From contig JAXDAH010000023.1 in assembly GCA_034679905.1 (NCBI GenBank), positions 1-15,213 on the forward strand: a stretch of DNA of 15,213 nucleotides. The letters run 5' to 3'. The position numbers and the translations under genes were made by a program. Shown here piece by piece: positions 1 through 6,367 of the stretch (its first letter is position 1; every line of letters begins with the position of its first letter). The DNA is from JASEFH01 sp034679905. Lineage in GTDB: Archaea > Halobacteriota > Methanomicrobia > Methanomicrobiales > JACTUA01. A model generated the notes under the pieces. That model did no database searches and was not told the origin of the DNA. It saw only the letters and a list, made by a program, of their open reading frames with translations.

Positions 1-525
1 GGCAACTACACCGTCGAGCTGGACGCGACCTTCGAGAACGAGACCGCCTGCATGGCGACGCAGGAGGTTCAGGTCGTCGAGGAGCAGCCCCCCGGGGTGT
101 GCAACTGCACGGTGAACCTCACCTGGGATCCAGAAATCCCGCCGGTAAATAGCGACATCCTGTTCCAGGGTAATGTGACCCTGTCGGAGGGCTGCAACGC
201 CACGGCGGATACCTGGCTGTGGACCTTCGGCGACGGAAACACCAGCGAAGAGCAGAACCCATCCTATGCCTACACCGCCGCGGATATCTATCCAGTCACG
301 CTGGATGTCACCCTCACGGATGGCACGTTCTGCACGGCTACGAGAGATATCACGGTAGTGGTGGCCGCAAACGGAGAACCGATAAACCAGACGCCAACTC
401 CGACGGAGACCGCGACACCAACCGAAACGGCGACGCCGACGGAGACGGTAACGCCTACGGTCACGCCGGAAGAGACAGCGGCGGTCCCTGCCACGGAGAA
501 CGAGACAGGGACGAATACCACGTAA
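1..525 (+). CDS. PKD-domain surface protein, C-terminal part (5' truncated)
   Basis: The reading frame is open from the first base, so the gene begins upstream of the window; 174 residues are visible. The first 28 or so look like the end of one Ig-like/PKD repeat. A full PKD domain follows, recognised by WTFGDGNTSEEQNPSYAY and a later VTLDVTLTDG strand. Several cysteines (for example in CNC and EGCNA) suggest extracytoplasmic disulfides, and there are many N-X-S/T sequons. The last 45 residues are a low-complexity Thr/Pro/Glu tail built on ATPTET units, a typical wall-spanning or O-glycosylated linker. No PGF-CTERM motif or C-terminal membrane segment is visible, so the protein is either released or anchored through its missing N-terminal part. 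PKD domains in methanogen surface proteins usually mediate adhesion or carbohydrate contact; the specific ligand is unknown. A T-run follows the stop at once. Confidence 0.85.
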   Translation, partial: GNYTVELDATFENETACMATQEVQVVEEQPPGVCNCTVNLTWDPEIPPVNSDILFQGNVTLSEGCNATADTWLWTFGDGNTSEEQNPSYAYTAADIYPVTLDVTLTDGTFCTATRDITVVVAANGEPINQTPTPTETATPTETATPTETVTPTVTPEETAAVPATENETGTNTT

Positions 526-531
526 TCTCAA

Positions 532-540
532 CCCTTTTTT
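532..540 (+). terminator. T-run terminator after the PKD gene
   Basis: A CCC followed by six T residues begins seven bases after the TAA stop of the PKD gene. Archaeal RNA polymerase terminates at such T-runs without needing a hairpin, and none is obvious here. Confidence 0.5.
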
Positions 541-608
541 GACTCCATGCTGCGCTGCAGGGCCGACAGCTGCGTGAGGCGTCCCGTGGCTTCCGGTATG
601 GCGTATGT

Positions 609-657
609 CCCCCCCAGGCGTATCCATGCCATCCCCCCATCCCCCCCCCCGCCGCCC
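609..657. other. C-homopolymer tract with G-quadruplex potential on the minus strand
   Basis: The spacer between the PKD gene and the membrane protein has runs of 7, 6 and 10 C residues (609-615, 633-638, 641-650), then a run of 4. The minus strand therefore carries four or more long G-runs with short loops, the usual pattern for a G-quadruplex. The rest of the 218-nt gap (526-743) holds no convincing gene. The 10-base homopolymer is also a likely site of slippage or sequencing error. Confidence 0.55.
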
Positions 658-743
658 CTTCGCGCCGCAGGCAGGGGCAGGGCAGGAGCCATCAGGCGAT
701 AGATCCGCCTGCCTTTTTCACCTGTCGCCGCCCACGCTACGGC

Positions 744-1388
744 ATGGCCGCAACCCCCGGGCCGTTTGCCGGCAGGGAGAGCGCCGCCAGGCTCTCCCGG
801 GTCGTCCACGGGTCGGATCCCGCTACTGCCGCCCTGATCGTCACCAACCTCGGCGTGCTCGCCCTGGCGCTCTACCAGCAGTGGGAGATCGGGACGGTTC
901 TCTGGATCTACTGGTCCCAGAGCGTGATCATCGGCTTCTTCCAGTTCTTCAAGATTCTCTCGCTGCGGCAGTTCACCACCGGGGGCATGACCTCGAACGG
1001 CATGCCGGTAGCCCCGACGAGACAGTCGCAGTGGAGCCTCGCGGGATTCTTCGCTATCCACTACGGCTTCTTTCACCTGGGCTACATGGCCTTCCTCTGG
1101 ACGGAGGTCCCGTTGAGCGCAAATGCCGCCTCCCTCGTTCTCTCGGGGGCGCTCCTCTTCCTCCTCAACCACGCCCTCTCCTTCGCCCTGAACTACCGGG
1201 CCGACGCCCTCCGCCGGCAGCACCTGGGCCGGGTCATGCTCACACCCTACGTCCGGATCGTCCCGATGCACCTCGCCATCGTCTTCTCCTTCCTCTTCCT
1301 GAGCGGGTTCGGGCTCGTCCTCTTCATGCTCCTGAAGACGGCCGCCGATACGGCTATGCATTTCTTCGAGCACGCGGGCGGGGGATAG
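744..1388 (+). CDS. DUF6498-type multi-pass membrane protein
   Basis: A 214-residue integral membrane protein. Hydrophobic segments lie near residues 29-48, 52-70, 99-118, 128-148 and 171-198, so about five membrane passes are likely. The pattern IYWSQSVIIGFFQFFKIL (residues 55-72) and the later FFAIHYGFFHLGYMAFL (102-118) resemble the two signature helices of the DUF6498 family, from memory of that family and not from a search. The family has no assigned function. A flexible polar loop at about 76-98 joins helices 2 and 3, and the C-terminus ends in a short Gly-rich tail. No Shine-Dalgarno sequence precedes the ATG and no in-frame alternative fits better, so the message may be leaderless; the CCTTTTTCACC stretch about 27-33 bases upstream could act as a weak TATA element. 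It appears to be a single-gene unit. Confidence 0.8.
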   Translation: MAATPGPFAGRESAARLSRVVHGSDPATAALIVTNLGVLALALYQQWEIGTVLWIYWSQSVIIGFFQFFKILSLRQFTTGGMTSNGMPVAPTRQSQWSLAGFFAIHYGFFHLGYMAFLWTEVPLSANAASLVLSGALLFLLNHALSFALNYRADALRRQHLGRVMLTPYVRIVPMHLAIVFSFLFLSGFGLVLFMLLKTAADTAMHFFEHAGGG

Positions 1389-1953
1389 GCAGGCGGCTGG
1401 CCAGGGGTCCGTGTGGCATACCGCCGCTGGCATGCGAGTTCCGGAGCGTTCGTCGAAGGGTCTCTCCCGTGCGATGCTCGCCGATCGGGGGATCCCCACC
1501 GAGCGGATCGCTGCCGCACTGCACCCCCGCCAACGGCACCGAGGCCTGAAGACGCTAGGATCCCGGTGGCGGGAAGAGGTCAAGCTACGGTCTGCCGTCC
1601 GCGGGGGCAGGAGACGCGCTTCCCCGAAGGAACGCTGCGAGGAACGGCCGGATCTGCCTCAAGGACGGGGCGGGGTTCTGCAGACGATGCGCCCCCGCTT
1701 CCCCTGCGGGCTCCGGGTGCGGCTGCACGCTGCTACCGGCGCGATGGCAGCCGCGGGGGCTGCAGGAGCAGATGTGTGGAGTCCGCAGCCCGCGCTGCGG
1801 CGATCCCCGTCCGGCCCGGAGCGGCTGCCGCCCCTCCAGCAACCCGGCTGCCGGTTAAAGTAATCACGTTTTTTTAGGCAACAGCATCCACAGTGATCCA
1901 GACCAGAATGCAGACGGCTTCCGTTCCAAACGGTTTGATTCCAGGGGATAACG
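1389..1953. other. 565-nt GC-rich, hairpin-rich gap without a convincing gene
   Basis: Open frames here give Arg/Pro/Gly/Ala-rich peptides with no domain logic and look like chance frames in GC-rich DNA. The segment contains strong short hairpins: GCAGCC/GGCTGC at 1747-1763 and CCGCAGC/GCTGCGG at 1783-1800, the latter with a perfect 7-bp stem and 4-base loop. A seven-T run follows at 1869-1875. This could be a structured RNA, a long structured leader of the polyamine operon, or decayed coding DNA; the sequence does not decide. AGGGG at 1943-1947 is the ribosome binding site of the next gene. Confidence 0.4.
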
Positions 1954-3396
1954 ATGGAATTTAGGGGCTCTGTCCTCATCATCGGCTACGGCTCCGTCGC
2001 CCGGTGCACGCTGCCCCTCCTGCTCAGGCATATTGCTGTGCCCTACGAGAATATCGCGATCCTGGACGCCCTCGACAAATCCCAGGAGCTCAGGTCCTGG
2101 ACCGGGCGCGGCATCCGCTTCTTCCAGCGCCAGATCGCGCCCGGGAACCTGGACGCCGTCCTCTCCGAGTACCTGGTGCCGGGCGGGCTCCTGATCGACC
2201 TGGCCTGGAACATCGACTGCGGCGAGATCCTCCAGTGGTGCCACGACCACGAAGTACTCTACGTGAACGCCTCCGTGGAGGTCTGGGACTCCTACGGCGA
2301 GCGGTTCACCGCGAGTCCCTACGAGAAGTCTCTCTACTGCCGCCACATGCGCCTCCGCGAGCTCACGCGGGACTGGAACGGCGCCACCACCTGTGTCGTG
2401 GACCACGGGGCCAACCCGGGCCTGATCTCCCACTTCGCCCGCCAGGGGCTGATCGACATCGCCCGCCGGATGATCGAGGACGGGATCGCCCGCGATCCCG
2501 CGAGGCTCGCCGCCTTGATCGAGCAGCGGCGGTTCGGCGAGCTGGCGATGGAGGTGGGGGTGAAGGTGATCCACTGCTCCGAGCGGGACACCCAGATCTC
2601 CCGCATGCCCAAGCGGGTGGACGAGTTCGTCGGGACCTGGAGCATCGAGGGTCTGCGGGAGGAGGGCACGGCGCCGGCGGAGATGGGATGGGGGACGCAC
2701 GAGAAGGAGCTGCCGCCCCTGGCGCACGTGCCGCCTGTCGGGCCGAAGAACCAGATCATGCTCGCCCAGATGGGCATGAACACCTGGGTGCGGTCCTGGG
2801 TCCCCGACTGCGAGATCGTGGGGATGGTCATCCGCCACGGCGAGGCCTTCGGCATCTCCGACCGCTGGACGGTCTGGAACAACGGCACGGCGGTGTACCG
2901 CCCGACCGTCCACTACGCCTACATGCCCTCGGACGCCACGATCGTCTCGCTGCACGAGCTCCGCTGCCGCAACTACGAGATGCAGGATAGAGAGCGGATC
3001 ATGAGCGATGCCGAGATCGTCTCCGGCGCCGACATCCTGGGCGCCCTGCTGATGGGGCACCCCTACGGCTCCTGGTGGACGGGGAGCATCCTCTCGATCG
3101 AGGAGGCAAAGAGGCTCGCCCCGGGGCAGAACGCGACCACGATCCAGACCGCGATCGGCGTGGTCGCCGCCGTGATGTGGATGATCGAGAATCCCCGATC
3201 CGGATTCTGCCTGCCGGACGATCTGCCGCACGACTACGTGCTGAAGATCGCCCGCCCCTACCTGGGAGAGTTCAGGAGCGGCCCCTCGGACTGGACGCCG
3301 CTGAAGAATCGGTCCGTTTATTTCAGGGAGAATCCTGCAAATCACCCGGATTGCGAAGATATCTGGCAATTCAAAAACTTCATATTCGTGCAGTAG
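1954..3396 (+). CDS. hss: Homospermidine synthase (NAD-dependent, bacterial type)
   Basis: 480 residues, close to the roughly 477 of the characterised Blastochloris viridis enzyme. It should condense two putrescines through an NAD-dependent oxidation/reduction cycle to give sym-homospermidine and ammonia in the cytoplasm. The Rossmann fold starts with GYGSVA (residues 11-16) and an acidic strand end in AILD (35-38). A middle block contains YVNASVEVWDSYGERF (103-118), VVDHGANPGLISH (148-160), Glu210, Trp229 and Glu237. In the Blastochloris enzyme, residues I recall at almost the same numbers (Glu210, Trp229, Glu237) form the polyamine pocket, with Trp229 making the cation-pi contact. The C-terminal half, including RHGEAFG and PYGSWWTGS, is conserved in this branch of the saccharopine dehydrogenase-like superfamily. 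AGGGG lies six bases before the ATG. The next gene, 21 nt downstream, makes the substrate. A carboxyspermidine-type dehydrogenase is the main alternative, but length and motifs favour homospermidine synthase. Confidence 0.9.
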   Translation: MEFRGSVLIIGYGSVARCTLPLLLRHIAVPYENIAILDALDKSQELRSWTGRGIRFFQRQIAPGNLDAVLSEYLVPGGLLIDLAWNIDCGEILQWCHDHEVLYVNASVEVWDSYGERFTASPYEKSLYCRHMRLRELTRDWNGATTCVVDHGANPGLISHFARQGLIDIARRMIEDGIARDPARLAALIEQRRFGELAMEVGVKVIHCSERDTQISRMPKRVDEFVGTWSIEGLREEGTAPAEMGWGTHEKELPPLAHVPPVGPKNQIMLAQMGMNTWVRSWVPDCEIVGMVIRHGEAFGISDRWTVWNNGTAVYRPTVHYAYMPSDATIVSLHELRCRNYEMQDRERIMSDAEIVSGADILGALLMGHPYGSWWTGSILSIEEAKRLAPGQNATTIQTAIGVVAAVMWMIENPRSGFCLPDDLPHDYVLKIARPYLGEFRSGPSDWTPLKNRSVYFRENPANHPDCEDIWQFKNFIFVQ

Positions 3397-3417
3397 ACCA
3401 CGATAGATGGGATTCCC

Positions 3418-4620
3418 ATGGCTGCAGCCATAAAAGCACACACTACGGGCGGGCATACCAACGGCGTGCCGCATATCGGAGACGAGCAGAAGGAGCTCCT
3501 GCGCGATCTGGCCAAAGAATACGGCACGCCGATCTTCGTCATCGACCACGCGAAGATCCGCGAGAACTACCGCGAGTTCAGAGCCCACCTGCCCAGCGTC
3601 CAGGCCTACTACGCGGTGAAGGCCAACTCCAACCCCGGAATTGTCAAGACCCTCTTTGAGTTGGGCTGCAGCTTCGATGTGGCGTCCATGCCCGAGTTCA
3701 TGATCGTCTACGAGTACATCAAGCACCTGCCTCCCCGGGAGCGCCAGGAGTGGATATGGGACAGGATCATCTACGCCAATACGATCAAGCCGATCGAGAC
3801 CTTAAAAGTGCTGGACCAGTACAAGCCGCTCGTCACGTTCGACAATAGCGAGGAGCTGAAGAAGATCCAGCGCTACGCCCCCCACGCCGGTCTGGTGTTG
3901 CGGATCCGCGTCCCGAACACCGGGTCCATGGTGGAGCTCTCCTCCAAGTTCGGCGCCCACCCCGGGGAGGCGGTCGACCTGATCCTGGAGGCCTTCAACA
4001 GCGGTCTCGTGGTGGAAGGCTTGAGCTTCCACGTCGGCAGCCAGTGCATCAACTTCGAGAACTACGTCCAGGCCCTGCAGATCTCAAAGAGCATCCTGAA
4101 AGAGGCGGAGACCCGTGCCGGCAAGCGGATCAAGATCCTGGATATCGGCGGGGGGTTCCCCGTGAAGTACAACCCGTCGGTGAAGTCGTTCCGCACGCTG
4201 GCGCGGAAACTGAATGCCGAGATGAAACGCCTGTTTGCCCCCGACATGGAGTTCCTGGCAGAGCCCGGACGGTTCATGGTGGCGAACGCCTGCACGCTCG
4301 TCGCCAAGGTGATCGGCAAGGCGGTCCGCGACGGGAAGCCCTGCTACTACATCAACGACGGTGTCTACCACACCTACTCCGGGCAGGTCTTCGACCACTG
4401 CCTCTACCCCGTCCAGGCCTTCAAGGAGGGCGAGACGAAGCTATCCGCCGTCTTCGGGCCGACCTGCGACGCCTTCGACACGATCACGCAGAGCGCCCTG
4501 CTCCCCGACCTGGAGATCAACGATCTCGTATACTCCGAGAACATCGGGGCCTACTCCCACGCCTCCTCGACCTGCTTCAACGGCTTCCCGCCGGCCAAAG
4601 TGGTGCACATCAACCAGTAA
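3418..4620 (+). CDS. Ornithine decarboxylase-type PLP enzyme (fold type III)
   Basis: 400 residues of the alanine racemase-fold decarboxylase family (Orn/Lys/DAP/Arg decarboxylase group 2). The PLP lysine is Lys68 in YYAVKANSNP. The cofactor pocket is completed by SFHVGSQ (His205), the glycine loop DIGGGFP (242-248) and EPGR (282-285). The C-terminal half supplies the second part of the dimeric active site: FGPTCDAFDTI has Cys350-Asp351, the pair that defines ornithine decarboxylases, and ENIGAYS has Tyr379. The expected reaction is L-ornithine to putrescine and CO2 as a homodimer. Coupling with homospermidine synthase upstream supports this, since two putrescines feed that enzyme. Lysine, or carboxynorspermidine as in CANSDC, are alternative substrates; the GPTCD motif and partner gene make them less likely. 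The first 20 residues are Gly/His/Thr-rich and look non-conserved, so the true start could be slightly downstream. No strong Shine-Dalgarno sequence precedes this ATG; translation may be coupled to the upstream gene. Confidence 0.88.
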   Translation: MAAAIKAHTTGGHTNGVPHIGDEQKELLRDLAKEYGTPIFVIDHAKIRENYREFRAHLPSVQAYYAVKANSNPGIVKTLFELGCSFDVASMPEFMIVYEYIKHLPPRERQEWIWDRIIYANTIKPIETLKVLDQYKPLVTFDNSEELKKIQRYAPHAGLVLRIRVPNTGSMVELSSKFGAHPGEAVDLILEAFNSGLVVEGLSFHVGSQCINFENYVQALQISKSILKEAETRAGKRIKILDIGGGFPVKYNPSVKSFRTLARKLNAEMKRLFAPDMEFLAEPGRFMVANACTLVAKVIGKAVRDGKPCYYINDGVYHTYSGQVFDHCLYPVQAFKEGETKLSAVFGPTCDAFDTITQSALLPDLEINDLVYSENIGAYSHASSTCFNGFPPAKVVHINQ

Positions 4621-4682
4621 GGCTCGAAATCCCCATCGAGGTTGACAGCGCTCCGGTGTTCTCCGGGGAAGGGTCTCGCTCC

Positions 4683-4751
4683 TCGCACACGTTCGTGCGA
4701 TAGAGGGGCTTCTCTTCGCAATATTCACCGTCTTGTGCGGGCCTATCGCAC
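4683..4751. repeat. Inverted GTGCGATAGG element, copy A
   Basis: TCGCAC/GTGCGA forms a hairpin at 4683-4700. The right half of that hairpin extends into GTGCGATAG (4695-4703), which recurs inverted as CCTATCGCAC at 4742-4751. The same ten-base core occurs as an inverted pair in the gap after the next gene, so this is one copy of a dispersed intergenic element. It lies in the 385-nt gap 4621-5005, where no gene was found. Confidence 0.55.
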
Positions 4752-4771
4752 GAGTCCCCTTCCCGCATGGA

Positions 4772-4808
4772 GGGGAGGGGGCGGCCCGGAGAGGGGCGCG
4801 GGAAGGGG
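4772..4808 (+). other. G-quadruplex-prone tract, copy A
   Basis: Runs of 4, 5, 4, 3 and 4 G residues lie within 37 bases, starting 20 bases after the right arm of inverted element A. The same order, arm then G-tract, occurs in copy B. Confidence 0.5.
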
Positions 4809-4895
4809 AGGAGCAAAATCTCCTGTAACCGATAGAATATCTATAGCTGTAAAAGTGCGCTGGAGGATTTTTCTACAGAGCCGTGCCTTTTCACG

Positions 4896-4913
4896 ATCCC
4901 CCTGGGGGATGCA
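4896..4913. repeat. ATCCCCC-T-GGGGGAT palindrome with GGGGGATGCA, copy A
   Basis: An odd palindrome of 15 bases (4896-4910) runs into GCA. Both halves, ATCCCCCTGG and GGGGGATGCA, recur at 5999-6018 in the next large gap, arranged differently around the centre. It sits 12 bases before the promoter of the hydrolase gene. Confidence 0.5.
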
Positions 4914-4924
4914 GCCCCGGCTAC

Positions 4925-4933
4925 TTTTATATG
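4925..4933 (+). promoter_or_regulatory. TATA box of the hydrolase gene
   Basis: TTTTATATG is the best archaeal TATA match in this gap. Transcription would start near 4955, giving a leader of about 50 nt to the ATG at 5006, which carries GAGGTGG five bases upstream. Confidence 0.6.
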
Positions 4934-5005
4934 TATGCACGCAGTAGGGCAGCCCTCCAGGACCGGTCCTGCGGGCCGGTACCGGGGAAAGACGAGGTGG
5001 CATCC

Positions 5006-5761
5006 ATGCGAGGCATACTCCTGCTCTGTATCCTGCTCGCCGTTGGCGCGATTATCTGCGCACCGGCCGCTGCGGTGGCGACCACGAGCGAAAATGTGAG
5101 CGTCACGAACGGAACGACGACCTATCCTGCGTACGTGGCGACGCCGATTCCCGAAGGGGAGTATCCGGGCATCGTCCTGCTGCACTCCTTCAACGGCCTT
5201 GAACCGGGCTACGAGGACCTGACGGACCGCCTCGCCTCGGAGGGGTTCGTGGTGATCACGCCCGCGTGGCAGGCGTTCAACCAGAGTCCGGACGATGCCG
5301 AGGTGGAGGGGGTCGTCCGGGGCTCGCTCGCCTACCTGGAGGGTCAGCCGCGGGTGAACGAGAGTCGTTTCGGGCTGACCGGGTTCTGCGCCGGCGGTCG
5401 GTATACGATGCTCTTTCTGCCGACCATTGAAGAGTTCGACGCCGGCGTCGCGTTCTACGGCTTCCCCTTCTCGGGAGGGTTCGCCAATGGGACGCCGCCC
5501 GCAGACGTGATCGACCGCCTGGAGGCTCCGATGCTGATCATCCACGGGTCCGCGGACCAGGCGAGCAACGTCTCGGACATCTACCGCTATGCCGAGGCGC
5601 TGGATGCGGCCGGGAAGTACTTCGAGCTGAAGGTGTACCAGGGCGAGCCTCACGGATTCCTGGTGGAGAACGGCACGCTCCAGGAGGACTTCGCGGGCCG
5701 GGACGCCTACCGCGAGATGGCGACGTTCTTCAACCGCACCCTGGCGGTGAACGTCGCATAA
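5006..5761 (+). CDS. Exported dienelactone hydrolase-family protein
   Basis: 251 residues with an alpha/beta-hydrolase fold. The start is the ATG at 5006 because GAGGTGG (4994-5000) precedes it and a hydrophobic signal peptide begins at once (RGILLLCILLAVGAIICAP, then AAAVA as a likely cleavage region near residue 25). A further in-frame ATG at 4883 would bury the signal peptide and lies upstream of the TATA box. The dienelactone hydrolase triad is visible: nucleophile Cys128 in GFCAGG, Asp184 in HGSADQ and His216 in GEPHGF. IVLLHSFNGLEPGYEDLTDR (56-75) is the oxyanion-side loop. The family hydrolyses lactones and small esters; the substrate here is unknown, and export suggests an extracytoplasmic one. 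Several N-X-S/T sequons fit a surface location. A Cys nucleophile separates it from ordinary serine esterases. The gene is monocistronic, between two repeat-rich gaps. Confidence 0.87.
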   Translation: MRGILLLCILLAVGAIICAPAAAVATTSENVSVTNGTTTYPAYVATPIPEGEYPGIVLLHSFNGLEPGYEDLTDRLASEGFVVITPAWQAFNQSPDDAEVEGVVRGSLAYLEGQPRVNESRFGLTGFCAGGRYTMLFLPTIEEFDAGVAFYGFPFSGGFANGTPPADVIDRLEAPMLIIHGSADQASNVSDIYRYAEALDAAGKYFELKVYQGEPHGFLVENGTLQEDFAGRDAYREMATFFNRTLAVNVA

Positions 5762-5769
5762 CCTTTTTT
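5762..5769 (+). terminator. T-run terminator after the hydrolase gene
   Basis: CC followed by six T residues directly after the TAA stop; a second TTTT lies at 5783-5786. This is a typical archaeal intrinsic terminator. Confidence 0.55.
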
Positions 5770-5868
5770 GCCCGTCCACCCCTTTTAGCGTTCTGGCAAC
5801 GCGGGGACGTCCCCGATGTTCGGCCCACAGCGCGATACGGACAGGGCTTGCCGCCCCCACTCCCTCCG

Positions 5869-5976
5869 GTGCGATAGGGCCTGAAGGTCAGGGTTCTCCC
5901 AATCTCGATGTGATTGGCCCGCTCTCCCCGAATGTATCTGCGATACGTTCAGCATTGGGGGAAAGGCCTATCGCAC
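5869..5976. repeat. Inverted GTGCGATAGG element, copy B
   Basis: The left arm GTGCGATAGGGCCT (5869-5882) pairs with the right arm AGGCCTATCGCAC (5964-5976), with one base inserted. Further in, TTCTCCCAAT (5894-5903) on the left matches the complement of ATTGGGGGAA (5954-5963) on the right with one mismatch, so the terminal inverted repeats extend to about 25 bases with an 11-base insertion in the left arm. The enclosed core is about 50 nt and codes for nothing recognisable. Size and structure recall a MITE-like or REP-like element. Confidence 0.6.
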
Positions 5977-5978
5977 GT

Positions 5979-6004
5979 GGGGGTGGGGGACCGGGGGGAG
6001 GGGG
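5979..6004 (+). other. Strong G-quadruplex motif, copy B
   Basis: G5-T-G5-ACC-G6-A-G5, four long G-runs with loops of 1, 3 and 1 bases, begins two bases after the right arm of inverted element B. This is an almost ideal parallel G-quadruplex motif on the plus strand, upstream of the Kai cluster. Confidence 0.65.
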
Positions 6005-6018
6005 ATGCATCCCCCTGG
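5999..6018. repeat. 18-bp perfect palindrome, copy B of the GGGGGATGCA element
   Basis: AGGGGGATGCATCCCCCT (5999-6016) is perfectly self-complementary, overlaps the end of the G-quadruplex tract, and shares GGGGGATGCA and ATCCCCCTGG with copy A at 4896-4913. It could bind a dimeric regulator or form a cruciform. Confidence 0.6.
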
Positions 6019-6324
6019 TTGCGATACGGGCCAATATCCGGGATCTCCTGGATGAGCATGTCAGCCTCCCGAGAGCATGGAACAGAGCCGATCTTCACCG
6101 CGGAGCAGGTATCGAAGGCGAGGGTCGCGAGCGGGCAGGCAGGGGGGATGCCCCGCGGCACTGCAGAAGGATACGACCAGGGCTTTGTGGCGAGCGGGAG
6201 AAAGGGCTCGGGGAGCTGTGGGTCTTGGTTCGCTTCTATCTGCCAAGGTCGGCAGATCCCGCCCGGCGAGAGGAGCGGGCATAAAACGAGCCGCATTTTA
6301 GGAATACGGGGATTCGGGATCACC
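6019..6324. other. Gap upstream of kaiC without a convincing gene
   Basis: About 300 nt between the palindrome and the kaiC promoter region. Frames are open on both strands but the peptides have no recognisable domains or ribosome binding sites. CATAAAAC at about 6280-6287 is a possible distal TATA element for kaiC. Confidence 0.4.
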
Positions 6325-6330
6325 TTTATT
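6325..6330 (+). promoter_or_regulatory. Candidate TATA box of the Kai cluster
   Basis: TTTATT lies 38 bases before the chosen kaiC ATG, giving a leader of roughly 15 nt. A second AT-rich stretch, TTTATATG (6363-6370), overlaps the ATG itself; if that were the TATA box, translation would have to begin downstream, for example at the TTG at 6410. Confidence 0.35.
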
Positions 6331-6367
6331 GCATTTCAGCTACCATTCCTCAGTATCGCTGATTTAT

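Noticed and set aside
1411..1877. Two overlapping 150-codon plus-strand frames in the gap before homospermidine synthase
   Set aside because: Arg/Pro/Ala-rich chance frames with no motif; neither is preferred over the other.
1864..3726. Minus-strand open frame of 620 codons opposite homospermidine synthase
   Set aside because: Antisense shadow with runs of Val/His/Asp; the plus strand encodes a recognisable enzyme.
4883..5005. Upstream ATG extending the hydrolase by 41 residues
   Set aside because: It would precede the TATA box and bury the signal peptide; GAGGTGG points to the ATG at 5006.
6329..6367. Upstream TTG start for KaiC
   Set aside because: It lies in the probable TATA region and adds residues unlike KaiC N-termini; the ATG at 6368 is preferred.
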